In this document: positions 1-10,477 of the stretch, piece after piece
How positions within the stretch are numbered: position 1 is the stretch's first letter
Layout: the number at the start of each line of letters is the position of its first letter
Assembly (NCBI GenBank): GCA_030035585.1
Contig: CM057474.1
Coordinates: 6,060,001-6,124,000, forward strand
Reading direction: 5' to 3'
Length of the DNA: 64,000 nucleotides
Origin: Dugong dugon
Lineage: Eukaryota; Chordata; Mammalia; Sirenia; Dugongidae
Made by a program: the position numbers and the translations under genes
The notes under the pieces: model-generated
Databases searched by the model: none
What the model saw: only the letters and a program-made list of their open reading frames with translations
What the model was told of the DNA's origin: nothing

Positions 1-30
1 GGTACACTCATAGTACATATTAACCCAAAC

Positions 31-186
31 AAAACCAAACCCGTTGCCACCAAGTTGATTCTGCCTCATAGCGACTCTAGGACAGAGTAGAACTGCCCCG
101 TAAGGTTTCCAAGGAGCAGTTGGTGGATTCGAACTGCCAACCTTTTGGTTAGCAGCCAAGCTCTTAACCTCTATGCCATGTTTCTA
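31..186 (-). repeat. AfroSINE, short form
   Basis: tRNA-derived SINE read on the minus strand. Its 3' end (sense motif GAGTCGGAATCGAC-like, then GGCAACGGGTTTGG) is at the left. The tRNA-like B box (GGTTCGAATCC-like) and A box (GGTTAAGAGC block) follow to the right. The short form has a tRNA head joined directly to a CTTGGAAACCCTATGG block and is about 150 bp. It carries diverged positions, so it is not a very recent copy. Confidence 0.9.
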
Positions 187-611
187 GGCATCTATTAAAG
201 ATAATATGGTAATATTATATGCTAGATATCTTTAATAGTCAAAGACAATGCACTGGATGTGTTTTGCAGCTAGAAATTATTATACAAATGTACTAAATAA
301 AATACAAATGTCCATCATATTGGGTATTTTGTGACATTTCCATTACATTTCACTTATTTTAGGGGTTTATATGGTTATTATCATATTTTAAGCACAAACA
401 ACTGTTTTTGGAAGTGTAAAGAAAGCAACAGCTTAAGGTGTTGCTCCTCTACCCATTTTCTGTTTATTTTCTAGATTAAAGCTGTCCTTGTCACACTTCT
501 TTTTGAATACTGCCATTAGCAGGAGCCATGCCAGCATTGCCCTCCTGAACTGTCAGCTTAGGGCATCTTACCATCTGAGACGATGTTAGCTCTGCCAGGC
601 TGACAGCCCTT
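187..611. other. Unique AT-rich DNA, nothing recognised
   Basis: No repeat family, gene or splice-site pair was recognised in this stretch. Confidence 0.5.
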
Positions 612-900
612 TTACAACAAAGGAGGCAGGAGCGTAACTTGCCGTTTTTTCCTTAATTTGGCAAAATTAAATATTTTGCCGCAGACAGCACAACCAGAAA
701 GAAACAATACTGTGAGGCAGGTATTATTCCATGCTAAGAAAAATGAATCTATCTCAAAGTCAACTGCAGCGCTCCATTGCGGGCAGTGTTCTCCCACAGA
801 TTTGGCAGTGCAGTACTCTGAGAGCTGCTTCTTTGTTGTAAGAATGGTTTTAATAGGAGAACTCTAAACAAATCATTTGGAACGTGTAACATTCAGAGCT
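612..900. other. Unique block, possible regulatory element
   Basis: Non-repetitive, low-CpG sequence with balanced composition, overlapping short open frames on both strands and AT-rich homeodomain-like words (AAATTAAATATTTTG near 663). It resembles a non-coding regulatory element more than an exon. This is an impression from composition; conservation could not be tested here. Confidence 0.25.
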
Positions 901-1384
901 CCTTGTGGGATTCCTTTTCCATGAATCAAGGTTCTCTGAATTGCTATTCTTGCTTGCACTTGCTTCCACAGCTGCCTTTGTGCCAGTGCTAGTGAAAAGC
1001 TCTTATTTCAGGTCCTAAAGCAGAGAGAACAACAGGAGAAGAGCGTCATCTCAAGACCAAAAATGTGTGGGTTAATAAAGGACAACACTGTCAGAGCAAA
1101 CCCAGCGTAGATGTGCTTCACCCATTCACTAAGGACGGGCTTTTGTGGGTCTAAAACACCTGCAATTGTATGAGAAATTACATGTGTGCGTGTTTGTGTG
1201 TGCGCTTGGGGAGAGGATACATTCTCATAGCCTTGACTGAGTTCTCAAAGGGGTTACAACACCCAAATGTTTAAGAAGCCCTGGAAAGATCAGTCACAAA
1301 ATAATTATAAAGTACTCTTGATGACTCCAACCTTATGTTTGTGAAATGCTTTCCCTTCACTCTCTTAGACGTCAAAGATCAGCA

Positions 1385-1555
1385 GGGTAATGTGGAAAGA
1401 GTTTCTGGTATTTGGGACATCTCTGAGCCTCAATTGCCTGCATACAGCATGCAGTGGGAGGATTATATAAAATACCGTAAATGAAAGCACCTAGCAGAGT
1501 GTCTAGAAACAAGAAAAGTATTCACACATATAAGTCCCCTTCCCCTGCTTAATCT
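1385..1555 (+). repeat. MIR-like fossil SINE
   Basis: It has the order typical of MIR: CTCTGAGCCTCAATTGCC (cf. CTGAGCCTCAGTTTCC), then a GGAGGATTATATAAAATA block, then GCACCTAGCAGAGTGTCTAG. Heavily diverged. Confidence 0.45.
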
Positions 1556-1559
1556 TTTT

Positions 1560-1720
1560 CAGTGGAACGCAAGCACCTTGAAAGCAGGAAGTCTTTAAAG
1601 ATTTGTGTTTATGCTTGCATACTTTTAATAATTCTTTGCAAGATTATATGTGTGTGTGTTTGTGTACATAAGCTAATAAATATTCAAGGACTTGTAACTC
1701 CCAGTAGTATTTGCTGAATA
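1560..1720 (+). repeat. Possible L2 3' end
   Basis: GCACCTTGAAAGCAGGAAGTC resembles the L2 3'-UTR phrase on purpose-built tails (CTTGAGGGCAGGGA), and AATAAATATTC follows at 1,675. Weak match. Confidence 0.3.
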
Positions 1721-1857
1721 CAATTTGTTGTGCCCCCACTATATTTATTGTCGTGTAAGTGTTTTCTTTTAAACTAAATTAGTATTTGTGCATATGTTGA
1801 GAGCCTAGCTTGGCTTTGGAGAAGGGTAAGGAGATAAATACTCCTGGAAAATAATAA

Positions 1858-2190
1858 CAAATTTATTCACTAAAGTCAAATTATTGAGCACCTAGTATGC
1901 GTATACGTAGCTCAGCACTGTACTATGGATTGTAGGTGATACAAAGTGATCAGTCACAGACCCTGCTCTCTGGGGCTGTTTTAGGAGAGCAGATAAAGCA
2001 TGCTCACTTCCTAAATTAGAAGATAATCTAAGGTAGAAAATGCTGCAGGAATTTAGACAATTTAGAACGCATCTGAGCGGAGGAAGAACGGTGGGTTAGG
2101 GAAGGCTTCATGGAAGAGGCAGTGTCTGATGTGACCAAGCTTTCAACAGGTAGCAAGATCAGAGAAGGGAACACATGAAGACAGGTAGCA
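1858..2190 (-). repeat. L2 3' portion
   Basis: Read left to right this is the reverse complement of the L2 3' end. TATTGAGCACCTAGTATGC (1,882-1,900) is followed by a GTACTATGG...GGTGATACA block, CCCTGCTCTC, and further on GGAAGGCTTCATGGAAGAGG (2,101-2,120). The order matches L2 copies at 14,215 and 17,397. Confidence 0.6.
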
Positions 2191-2304
2191 AGATATCACA
2201 GGGCACACACTGAAAATAAAGACCACCTGGTTTAATTAGCTCATGGGATACTTCAAAAGAATTAGTAAGAAATTAGATAAAAATGTAACACAATGCCTAA
2301 AACG

Positions 2305-2455
2305 TGTTGTTGTTGATAGGTGTCGTCGAGTCCATTTTTGACTTGTAGTGACCCCATGTGACACAGTAAGATTTGCCCCATAGGGTTTTATTGGCTGTAA
2401 TATTTATGAAAGCAGATTGCCAGGTCTTTCTCCCGCGGAGCCATCATCGGCAACG
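2305..2455 (-). repeat. AfroSINE with extra internal block
   Basis: Minus-strand copy starting with the (GTT)n tail complement, then GTCGTCGAGTCC. It carries the GCAGATTGCCAGGTCTTTCTCC insert that marks one subfamily, and it is truncated in the tRNA head. Confidence 0.85.
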
Positions 2456-2830
2456 TTCAAAGTAACACTTTTTCTATCCATTCTCAGGGGAGGCAGTGGT
2501 TGAATAGACACGACATTTCTTCTTTAAGAGGCTTATTATTCCTGCATTTCTTTTTCTTTACCATTTTTCAAAATCTCAAGATAGGGCTCTTTCATTTGTA
2601 AGTAATGGCAGTAATGCTGTACCAGAAAATGTTCTTTTGTTACAAAAGGGCAACTCTGACATCTAAATCTGTACTTTCTAAGTTGTTAATATCACTGACA
2701 GCCCACCATACTAAGTATGTTTTTTGACGTGATTGTAAAACAATAGATTTTCTTCAATTCTATCTTGTCGAATGTGCAGAAGTGCCTGCAGTTCCTTCAG
2801 CATGTAATAATGCATATGCTGCCATTTTTC

Positions 2831-2980
2831 AGTCCCTGTGGTTAAGTACAGCTACTAACCAAAAGGTCGGCGGTTTGACTCCACCAGCCGCTCCTTGGAA
2901 ACCCTATGGGGCAGTTCTACCCTGTCCTTTAGGGGTGCTATGAGTCGGAGTCGACGCAATGGCAGCGGGTTTTGTTTTGG
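2831..2980 (+). repeat. AfroSINE, short form
   Basis: Plus-strand copy: GTGGTTAAGTAC A-box area, a B-box area at about 2,871, CTTGGAAACCCTATGGGG, and a GTTTTGTTTTGG end. It abuts the next SINE head to tail with no gap. Confidence 0.9.
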
Positions 2981-3177
2981 GGTGGCGCAAACGGTTAAGT
3001 GCTCGACTACTAGCCAAAAGGTTGGTGGTTCGAAACCACCTGAAGGTGCCTAGGAAGACAGGCTTGGCGATCTGCTTCTGAAAGGTCACAGCCTTGAAAA
3101 TCCTATGGACACGTTCTCCTCTGCACACATGCGGTCGCCATCAGTCAGAATCCACTCAATAACAACTAACAACAACG
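2981..3177 (+). repeat. AfroSINE, long form
   Basis: Plus-strand copy of the longer subfamily, which inserts GGCGATCTGCTTCTGAAAGG between the tRNA head and the tail, ending in CAATAACAACTAACAACAAC. It directly follows the previous SINE. The (AAC)n tail resembles the RTE 3' end. Confidence 0.9.
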
Positions 3178-4335
3178 TTGTTTCTGAATACCAGCCAATT
3201 AATTTTACCTTGCCCTAAAGACTCTTTAGAGAAAAAGAAATAAAGTCATAAATCAATTTCAGTCATAACATCATAAATATCTTTATTTTGAACTCAGAAA
3301 CACTCCTCAGAAATTGTTTAAACATATGAGTCCAAGTTCTGAAGTCCCTTAAATGTAAATTCTCTTCCTCACCGAAGAACAAAATTTCTGACTTGCTTGC
3401 TTTCTCCCCAGTAACGTTTCTCCTAACTTCAGTGGATAAACCTGTAGAATCTCTGGCGGGCATTATGCCAGGCTTGACAGCACCGTCTCTGATCCTGGTC
3501 CTATTTGTTACCAAAGGGTCCAGTTTCTTCAGAAACAAAATGGTAGACACATTCTATTTGTTAACCGTCGCTAGCTTCTCTCACGCACTGCTCTTCAACA
3601 GAAAGCTGTCTTTTAACGTTACAGGAATTCTTATTGTTCTTTTTCTCAGATCAGTTGTACTAGTCTGTATGCTTTGGGCTAATTTCTTAAAAATAAATGA
3701 CTATATTAATATTCACTGTCATTTATTTTCTAGAATATATAGTTAAATGTTTTAGGATTAGGAAATAAAGGCTGTAGATAGAGGGCTTTTGTTGTTGTGT
3801 CTCCCCTCTCACAGCTGGTGTGCCTTACAGTCAAATTCTAGAATCCTGACAATTTAATATTTCAAACCCAAGCCAAGCTCAACAAACAACAAGTGCAATC
3901 ACACTGATGATAGCAGTAAGCCAACAAAACAAGAAAATCATCCCTGAGGTTTTCAAGATCCCAGGGGAGAGGCCACTTTGTAATGGGATTTGCCCACCCC
4001 TGCCCTTCCCTTGTTTCGTATACTGAAGGTGGAGACAAAGAAACAAATCCACATTTTTTCTAAAATGCATTAAAAAAAGAGAATTTGTAATCTGAAAAGC
4101 AATAATGATATATAATATTATTAACATGGTTTTTCAGAACAGTATCTTTGTCTAAAAGCAGCACTGAAAAAGAAAGTTAAGCAGAGGGAGATTTTTCAGC
4201 TGTGGACTCTGCTCCTCTTTTTCAGTGAGCTTGTATCTTCACATTTGCCAAAATAAAATTACATGGCTGTTGAGTCAGACTATCTCTCTAATTTCTAGTT
4301 TAAAGATAACAGATCTCCTTTTAAGCAGAATATTG
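3178..4335. other. Unique DNA, no supported gene
   Basis: No repeat was recognised. The longest open frame (3,393-3,746 +, 117 codons) is hydrophobic and matches no family I know; an overlapping minus frame is equally open. A polypyrimidine-CAG (TTTCTCCCCAG, ending near 3,411) could act as a splice acceptor, but no partner donor is evident. Confidence 0.5.
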
Positions 4336-4371
4336 GCGCGCGCACGCGCGCGCGCACACACACACACACAC
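4336..4371. repeat. (CG)n/(CA)n alternating repeat
   Basis: About 36 bp of strictly alternating purine and pyrimidine, first GC-rich then CA. Such runs can adopt Z-DNA. The surviving CpGs in an otherwise CpG-poor area are notable. Confidence 0.85.
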
Positions 4372-5480
4372 GCCCCTCAGTCTGGCTTATTGCAACTGTA
4401 ATCTGTTGGTGAAGTGGCACATTTGCAATTCCCATAACAGCCATCTTAACCATTTCACAGCAGTGTTCAAATGTGCATCCCTAGATGGCAACAGAACAGG
4501 CACTTGAGCTCAGCAGCCGTGGGTTGGTGGGGAAATTCTAGGACAAGTGGTAGGAACCAACCAATGAATCAATGGGGAGACTGCCTTAAGGATGTCCAAA
4601 TTGGGTAGTTGCATTGGCTTTCTGGCTGGCTGTGGGAAAAGCCTCTCTGGAAACTCTTCTGAGGTTAGCGGGGAATCCTAGGGCTAACACAGCTTGCTTT
4701 TTTCAGGAGGACTTGACCCAAACCTGTACAGCTAGATGTCTCACAACCCAGCTGGACTAAAAAAAAAAGGGCTTCAAGAAAATCTGGACAGGCAGACATT
4801 TGCGTTTCTGCGTCCACCTATGGCTGTGAACAGGGAGGAAAACGGTCCTGTCGCTCACACCGCAATAGATTCTGCTTGTGTCTCAACCGTTCTGGAGCCG
4901 CAGCGACCACAATGAAGGGAGTTATGGGGACCCGTGTTGGTACTGGGCTAAATGCAGGGTTTCTTCCTGTGACACATGTGGGGAAAGCGCACAGGTTACA
5001 GCAGATAGCGAGAACACCGAAGCTGGTGTAAGGCAATGTCGTTTCTAGGTCGTTGACAAAATCAGCCATGCACACAGATGGTGAACAGGAACCGGCCAGG
5101 GTTCGCTTGTGAATGATCACAGAATCCCCCGAAAAGATCAATGAAATGACTGACAGAAGAGATGGTAGACGAAGGGAGAGGTCAGAGTCAATGCTGCTCA
5201 GCTCAAGCTGAACTCCAAGAGGCAAGTTTCTGCTCCAAATAGAGACTCTTTCTAAAGGGTCACTATTGAAGGCGGTGATTTGACATGGAGGCGAGCATAG
5301 ACCCATTCTGACAACAGGGAAGGGAGGACAGAGGAGAGCAGAAGGAGGGAAGATTTCTGATTATTGATTTACCTTGGTTGCTGTCAGGGACCTGCTGCTC
5401 CAAAGCTAGAAAATAATCAAGTGAAGGTAGAAGACAGAGAGGGAAAAGAGCGTCTCAAATTATTGCACGTTTTGCATTCT
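4372..5480. other. Unique DNA upstream of the CpG island
   Basis: No repeat was recognised. A 162-codon open frame on the minus strand (4,818-5,306) has no recognisable domain, and an opposing plus frame is also partly open. If the minus-strand first exon at 5,751 is real, this stretch is the beginning of intron 1. Confidence 0.45.
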
Positions 5481-5689
5481 CTCCAGCACCTAAGCGAGTG
5501 TGGCACAGAAACTGTCGGTTATCTTTAAGAGTGCAGAGGCTGAACGCTTTCTTTGTTTGCCCAGGAACACCGCTGCTCCAATCTCAGACCCTCGGCTGAT
5601 GAGCATTTCGGTCCCAGTTGTGGCTCCTGCCCCCAGTGCAGAATGCAGCAGGGTTATCCCCCTTCTTCCCACCGTATTACAAGCCCCAC

Positions 5690-6010
5690 TATTCCCCGAG
5701 AGAAGGCGCCGCGCAGCGTGGCCAAGGCTAATGCTAGCCCGGCGGCTTACCTTCCAGGGCCGAGCCAGCGCGTGTCCCGGCGCCCGCCGCCCCGGGCCGC
5801 AGTCCGCGCTGTGCGTGCTCAGCGCCCGCCGGCCCCCGCCCACCTGCCAGCTGCAGCAGCCGCTCCAGCCGCCGCGGGCGCTCCGGCCGCATGAAGTCAT
5901 CCCCCGCCCGGCCGGATCCGCGCATTCCGCCCCAGCCGCGGGGGGAGCGGCACCTTTCCGGGCCACGCCGGGGCCCCCCGGAAACTGCGTCCCTCTAGGG
6001 TCCCACTTTA
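5690..6010. promoter_or_regulatory. CpG island
   Basis: Roughly 300 bp very rich in G+C with dozens of CpG dinucleotides, sharply set off from the AT-rich, CpG-depleted surroundings. Unmethylated islands like this normally mark vertebrate promoters. Two GT donor-like sites on the minus strand (exon ends at about 5,751 and 5,844) suggest transcription leftward. Just to the right, CCCCGCCCC (6,285-6,293) is an Sp1-type GC box. The gene itself was not recognised. Confidence 0.75.
5751..5966 (-). other. Candidate first exon, unrecognised gene
   Basis: On the minus strand a GC-rich segment ends in GCCCTGGAAG|GTAAGC, a near-ideal splice donor with the intron starting at 5,750. A second, weaker donor (CTGGCAG|GTGGGC) lies about 93 bp upstream. 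Two frames are open across it. One could start at 5,966 (MARKGAAPPAAG...) and be spliced after a lysine. The other starts at 5,925 in a poor Kozak context (MRPERPRRLERLLQLAG...). The exon may equally be an untranslated leader or belong to a lncRNA. I do not recognise the protein start. Any further exons would lie at lower coordinates, probably outside the window. Confidence 0.35.
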
Positions 6011-7050
6011 TGTCCTATTCATGCTTTTTCGGAGGAAGCATCGCCGGCTTGTGGACCCAAAGAGCCAGAGAGACTTTGTCTGCATAGCGTGTTTTCTCCA
6101 AGCGCTCCCCTGTCACTCCCGCTGGATGGACAGCTCCAGGCGACCGTGTGGGTTTCCCACCCTCTTCATCTTCCTTGTTCGCATTGTTGCCGAATTTGAG
6201 AGCTGATCTTGTCTATTTAAACCCTCAAACGTTCCGAAGATGTTTTAAACTGACAATCTTCATAACTCCTATGTCAAACGCTCTCCCCGCCCCCTAACAC
6301 ACACTCCAACCCAAACCACTCACCATTATTAAAGCTGGGGACCTCTCGCCTACGTAATGGAAATGGGAAACTCCCAAAGGAGTGGAGAAATGGGGCAGAA
6401 AGCATTCAAGGAAACGGAGCTATCAATCCCCCGCCAGGTTTTCCTTGCAGTTCAGTGGTGCAGTAATGGACAGATGTTCCTCTAATGCCTTCCTAATGGG
6501 GCGGACTGCTCTGGTGACAGCTGTAGCCTTTGGAAACTCAGCAGCAGAATCCACATTAACAGATGACTGTATCGCTGTCTGTCCCAAAGGATTGATCCGA
6601 ATTTGGGATGAAAGAGACGTTGCCCTTTTTCCCTTCGCCTTGGCAATACGATAAGCATATAAGCCCGCCATCCCCCACTTCCCTTTTAATTAGGCGGCAG
6701 TTACTCCCAAGGTTGCTCTCTCCCACCCTTCTTTCTTCCTTCCTAAACTACTGGCCAGTCAGCAGTTTTGGAGTTTAAGCGAAAGAAGGGCCTGGAATTT
6801 ATTCTCTTTGCATCTGACCAAGGGTTAGTTTTTGCCAAGTAGTGAGTTTCCTTGACCCTAGGGTTCTGTAGGGGTGGAGCTCCGTTGTTCAACTTGCCTC
6901 GCTTTTACCCTGTCTTTAGGTCCAGGCCAGCTTTACTCTGGGGAGTTGTCTGGCAACCTAAACAATCAATTGCACAAGGCCAGGGAGACATCTTTGTTCA
7001 ACGAAGTGTTCCTATGCCTCTGCTTACTAATTCCAAAATTGGGAGGTAGT
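6011..7050. other. Unique promoter-flanking DNA
   Basis: Moderate GC and non-repetitive. It contains a GC box (6,285-6,293) and a TTTTAATTAGG homeodomain-type word (6,684-6,693). Two opposing 80-90-codon frames (6,382-6,671) cancel each other as coding evidence. It is best read as promoter-proximal regulatory sequence. Confidence 0.35.
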
Positions 7051-7061
7051 GTAGCAAAAGA

Positions 7062-7223
7062 GGAGCCCTGGTGGCGCAGTGGTTAAGAGCTTTGGCTGCT
7101 AACCAAAAGGTTGTCAGTTCGAATCCACCAGCCGCTTCTTGGAAACCCTATGGGGCAGTTCTCCTCTGTCCTATGGGGTCTCTATGAGTCAGAATCCACT
7201 CTATGGCAATGCGTTGGTTTTTG
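7062..7223 (+). repeat. AfroSINE, short form, with target-site duplication
   Basis: Near-consensus plus-strand copy. It begins GGAGCCCTGGTGGCGCAG, with A box TGGCGCAGTGG and B box AGTTCGAATCC, and ends at about 7,223. It is flanked by an 11-bp duplication, GTAGCAAAAGA (7,051-7,061) and GTAGCGAAAGA (7,224-7,234), with one mismatch. Good type copy for the family in this window. Confidence 0.95.
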
Positions 7224-7567
7224 GTAGCGAAAGAAGTCTTAACAAAATTCAGAATTCCTGGTCCTAGAATGTATGACCTGTGAAAACTACAACTTAATTC
7301 ATTTCTCTTGGCGTCACTTTCATAAAATTCGCCGTTAATATTACCACGGAGCAGGAATTCTTAATCTGTATCAAAGGGTATATGGATAGAATTCAGAGGT
7401 ATGGAATATGGATGGGAAAATTACATCTCTAGTTGCACCAACCTCTAACTAAATTTTAGCATTTAGCATTTTCTGTAATTACACATACAGGCAACAAACC
7501 ACAATAATATACAACAAACAAATATTAGGAGCACCTGTGGCTGTTTCACCACTAGAAATCACAAATT

Positions 7568-7739
7568 TAAAAAAAAAAAAAAAAAAGCCCGTTGCCGTGG
7601 AGTCCATTCCGACGCATGGCGACCCTATAGGACAGGGTAGAACTGCCCCACAGGGTTTCCAAGCAGTGGCTGGTGGATTCGAACTGCTCATTTTTGGTTA
7701 GCAGCCATAGCTGTCAACCACTGCGCCACGAGGGCTCCG
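7568..7739 (-). repeat. AfroSINE, short form, A-rich tail
   Basis: Minus-strand copy bordered on the left by a run of A of about 18 bases. It is complete to the GCGCCACGAGGGCTCC head. Confidence 0.93.
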
Positions 7740-8750
7740 AATTAACTTCCTATTATATTGCAAGTGTTATAGACGCGCTATTATTAACTAAAGTTCATTA
7801 TCCAGATATCCTTAATTTTTACCTAATGTCCTTACTTCCGTTTGAGAATCCCATCTAGGATACCACATGACATTTGGTTGTCATGTTCCCTTAGGCTCCT
7901 CTTGGTTATAGCGATTTCTCAGACTTTCCTTGTTTTTGATGACCTTGTCAGATTGAGCAAGACAGGTAAGGTATTCTGTAGGGTGTCCCACTATTGTAAG
8001 TTGATGCTTTTCTCATAGTAGGACTTGAGGAATAGGTTATTAGGAGGAAGACCACAAGGTAAAGTGTCATTTTCACCACAGTATACCAAGGGTATATACT
8101 ATCAACATCATTTATGACTCTTGATGATGACCTTGATCAACTGGCTGAGGTAGCGTTTTTCAGGTTTCTCCACTATAAAGTTACTTTCCTCCTCCCAACT
8201 TCTATACTGTACTCCTTGGAAGGAAGTTACTATGCAAGCCCACACATAAAGAGTGTGGAGTATCTACATAAATTACTTGGAATTCATCCACAAGAGATTA
8301 GTCACTTCTCGCCCAAATTTTAATTTATTCAATTATTTATTTATAGCAATATGGGCCAAGTGGTATTTATTTTATACTTTGGACTACACTCCATACTACT
8401 TTATTTTCTTGCTGAAATTGTTCCAGCTTTGGCCACTGAGAGCTGTTTCAGCTGGATCCAGTCCTCCTTTGACGTACCCCCATCAATGTGTGTGTGTGTT
8501 TTAACACTCCTTTATTCTCTGGCACTGTAAGATGGTCTAGGCTCATCTTATATATTTCCTGCCCTGGTCCTAGAATCAGCCATTTCTCAAAGGAACTCTG
8601 GTTCTTTTTATTGGCGAATGGAATTAGAAACCAAGATCTAGGTATCAGGTGTACTTGTTGTTGGATTTTCATTTCTTTAAGGCTCTTTCAGATGACAGAG
8701 GAAAGAAATATATGTGAGTATACTAACCTGTGTATATACACATGTCAATA
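7740..8750. mobile_element. Old L1 (L1M-type) fragment
   Basis: Contains the phrase order known from ancient mammalian L1 untranslated regions: ACATTTGGTTGTCATGTTCC, CTTAGGCTCCTCTTGG, GATGACCTTGTCAGATTGAG and GAAGACCACAAGGTAAAGTG. A GATCAACTGGCTGAGGTAG ... CTCCACTATAAAGTTAC block follows. The repeat at 42,060 shares this phrase set. T-rich on the plus strand, so probably minus-oriented, but the orientation is not certain. Confidence 0.6.
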
Positions 8751-9554
8751 AATATTTTATGTATAACCATCTGTATCTATATTAAGCTAAGCATGAGTTC
8801 ATACTGGTGTCTCCAACTCTAATCTATTATCAAATGGATCATTCTAGCTTCCTCTCCTTGCTTATCTGTAAATTTCCACTCCAATTTCCACCATCCGTTT
8901 ACTTAATTTTTCAATTCCGGTGTACGTGTAGAGAAGTATCAGAACTGTTAACTTGTACACCCAGCATCACTGCTTTTTCAGAATAGTAGTTAGTAGAACC
9001 ACTGCTACATCTTGTTATTTAATGTGTTAAAATGCCCATACATTTCTATATTACAAATTAAAAAATGTATTTTGATGACTCCTTTTCAAAATATAGTAAC
9101 AAATTTCCTTTGCAACTCTATGTATTACATTTTATGCATTTAAAAGTATGACTTTGAGAGGAGATCCATAGGATTCTTCAGATTGTCAAAGAGGTCCTTA
9201 GTGCACAGAAGGTTAGGATCCCAACTAGAGGATTATCGTGAAGATAGAATGAGATGACCTGTAATTGCTTAGTGCAGATTCTAGAGGGCACTTATACTAG
9301 AAAAGTGTTATTACCCTCGTCCACTTGCACAGGATTTCACTGCCTTTTAAAGTTCTAAACATCTCAGAAGAGAGAACTTGCTAAGCCTTGTGGTTGATAA
9401 TTTACAACTTAGTTGAAGAATTTGCTAGGTATCAGGTGTTGGGGATAAAAGTCCATATAAAGTAAAGGGGAGGGAGAATGAGTATGAGAAAATATATTGG
9501 AACTAGAGGACTCAGATGACTCTGAAGTTCAGGGGTTTTGTAGTTGAATAGACT
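8751..9554. other. AT-rich DNA, nothing recognised
   Basis: No gene or repeat family was recognised. Confidence 0.5.
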
Positions 9555-9680
9555 TGGACTTGGATTCTTCCACTCACTGCCCGACTTTGTCTTGTTTTTG
9601 AAATAAGGAGAGCAATGGCTATTACATAGGCTTGCCCTAAGAGTGAAAGTAAATGTTTGATCTCTTCTTCAGTTTGTCCA
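9555..9680 (+). repeat. Possible MIR fragment
   Basis: GACTTGGATTCTTCCACTC followed by CTGCCCGACTTTG resembles the MIR core (GACTCGAATCC...CCACTTAC...TGTGACCTTG). Weak. Confidence 0.3.
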
Positions 9681-10339
9681 AGACTGTAGAGATCAGTGTG
9701 GTGACTTGGGCCGGTCCCAGGACATTGGTTATCATCCTCCTTAGCATAGTTATCAGACTCTTTCAAGGTATGGACAGTATCTTGTGATAACATAGGCTCT
9801 TTCATCTAACAATGCATTCTTTCCTGGTGTGTTTTATTCATGGATGGGAATCTGTGTTTATGATGCTAGGAAAAGACAAAATTTAAAGACGTTAAGAGGC
9901 CCAGCAGGATTTAACTGCTTCAGCATAGTGAGAGGCGTAGGGAAAGTAGCAAGTAAAGGAGAAAAAAAAAAAAAAAAACAACAGGAAATGTCTTATATCA
10001 ACATATAGGATTTGAATCTCTCCTGGAACTTGGTAGACAGCAGTATGCTGGAAAATATAATTTAATGAATAGGTGGAAGGATGAAAGATAGAGATCATTC
10101 TTTTGCTCTATGACTTTTCATAGCACAATCCTTTTTAAAAATTAATCTGATCATGGCTTCAAAGTCAGCTTCCTTTTTGATATTCTGGAATTAAAGAAAG
10201 CATTGTCCTATAGGGGTCCATTGGATTTACAGAAAATATTTAAAAGCCATTTATAGCCAAAACTGGCAAAAAATAAATTACAATAAGTTAATGATATTAA
10301 TTCTTGTGAGTGCTGTAAATGACACATAATTCAGTTGTG
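9681..10339. other. AT-rich DNA, nothing recognised
   Basis: Holds an A-rich run at about 9,961-9,979. No gene was seen. Confidence 0.5.
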
Positions 10340-10454
10340 TATATGTATTTTAGAATTTTTGCTAATGGTAACATGACCTAAATATAACACGAATTATAAA
10401 AATATGTTATATTCAGGTCATGTTACCATTAGCAAAAATTCTAGAATACATATA
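10340..10454. repeat. 49-bp inverted repeat
   Basis: The left arm 10,340-10,388 and right arm 10,406-10,454 are reverse complements with only two mismatches, separated by 17 nt. The right arm is bracketed by perfect 15-bp direct repeats GAATTATAAAAATAT (10,391-10,405 and 10,459-10,473). This looks like a recent inverted copy of the neighbouring sequence. Confidence 0.9.
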
Positions 10455-10477
10455 AAATGAATTATAAAAATATATGC

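Noticed and set aside
3393-3746. 117-codon plus frame with a possible upstream acceptor
   Set aside because: An equally open frame lies on the other strand; no partner donor or recognisable protein.
4818-5306. 162-codon open frame on the minus strand
   Set aside because: No domain or family recognised, and no splice sites or start context to support it. Frames of this length are expected a few times by chance in 64 kb.
5500-6087. 195-codon plus frame and a 158-codon minus frame in the CpG island
   Set aside because: GC-rich DNA has few stop codons, so several frames stay open on both strands. Only the splice donors on the minus strand were used as evidence.
6213-6221. TATA-like TTTAAATA on the minus strand
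   Set aside because: A single AT-rich word some 250 bp from the island core; not enough to fix a start site.
6382-6671. Opposing 80-90-codon frames
   Set aside because: Both strands are open over the same stretch and neither resembles a known protein.
7062-7223. tRNA gene, because of clear A and B boxes
   Set aside because: The boxes belong to the tRNA-derived head of a SINE; no cloverleaf or terminator follows and the unit recurs about 30 times.
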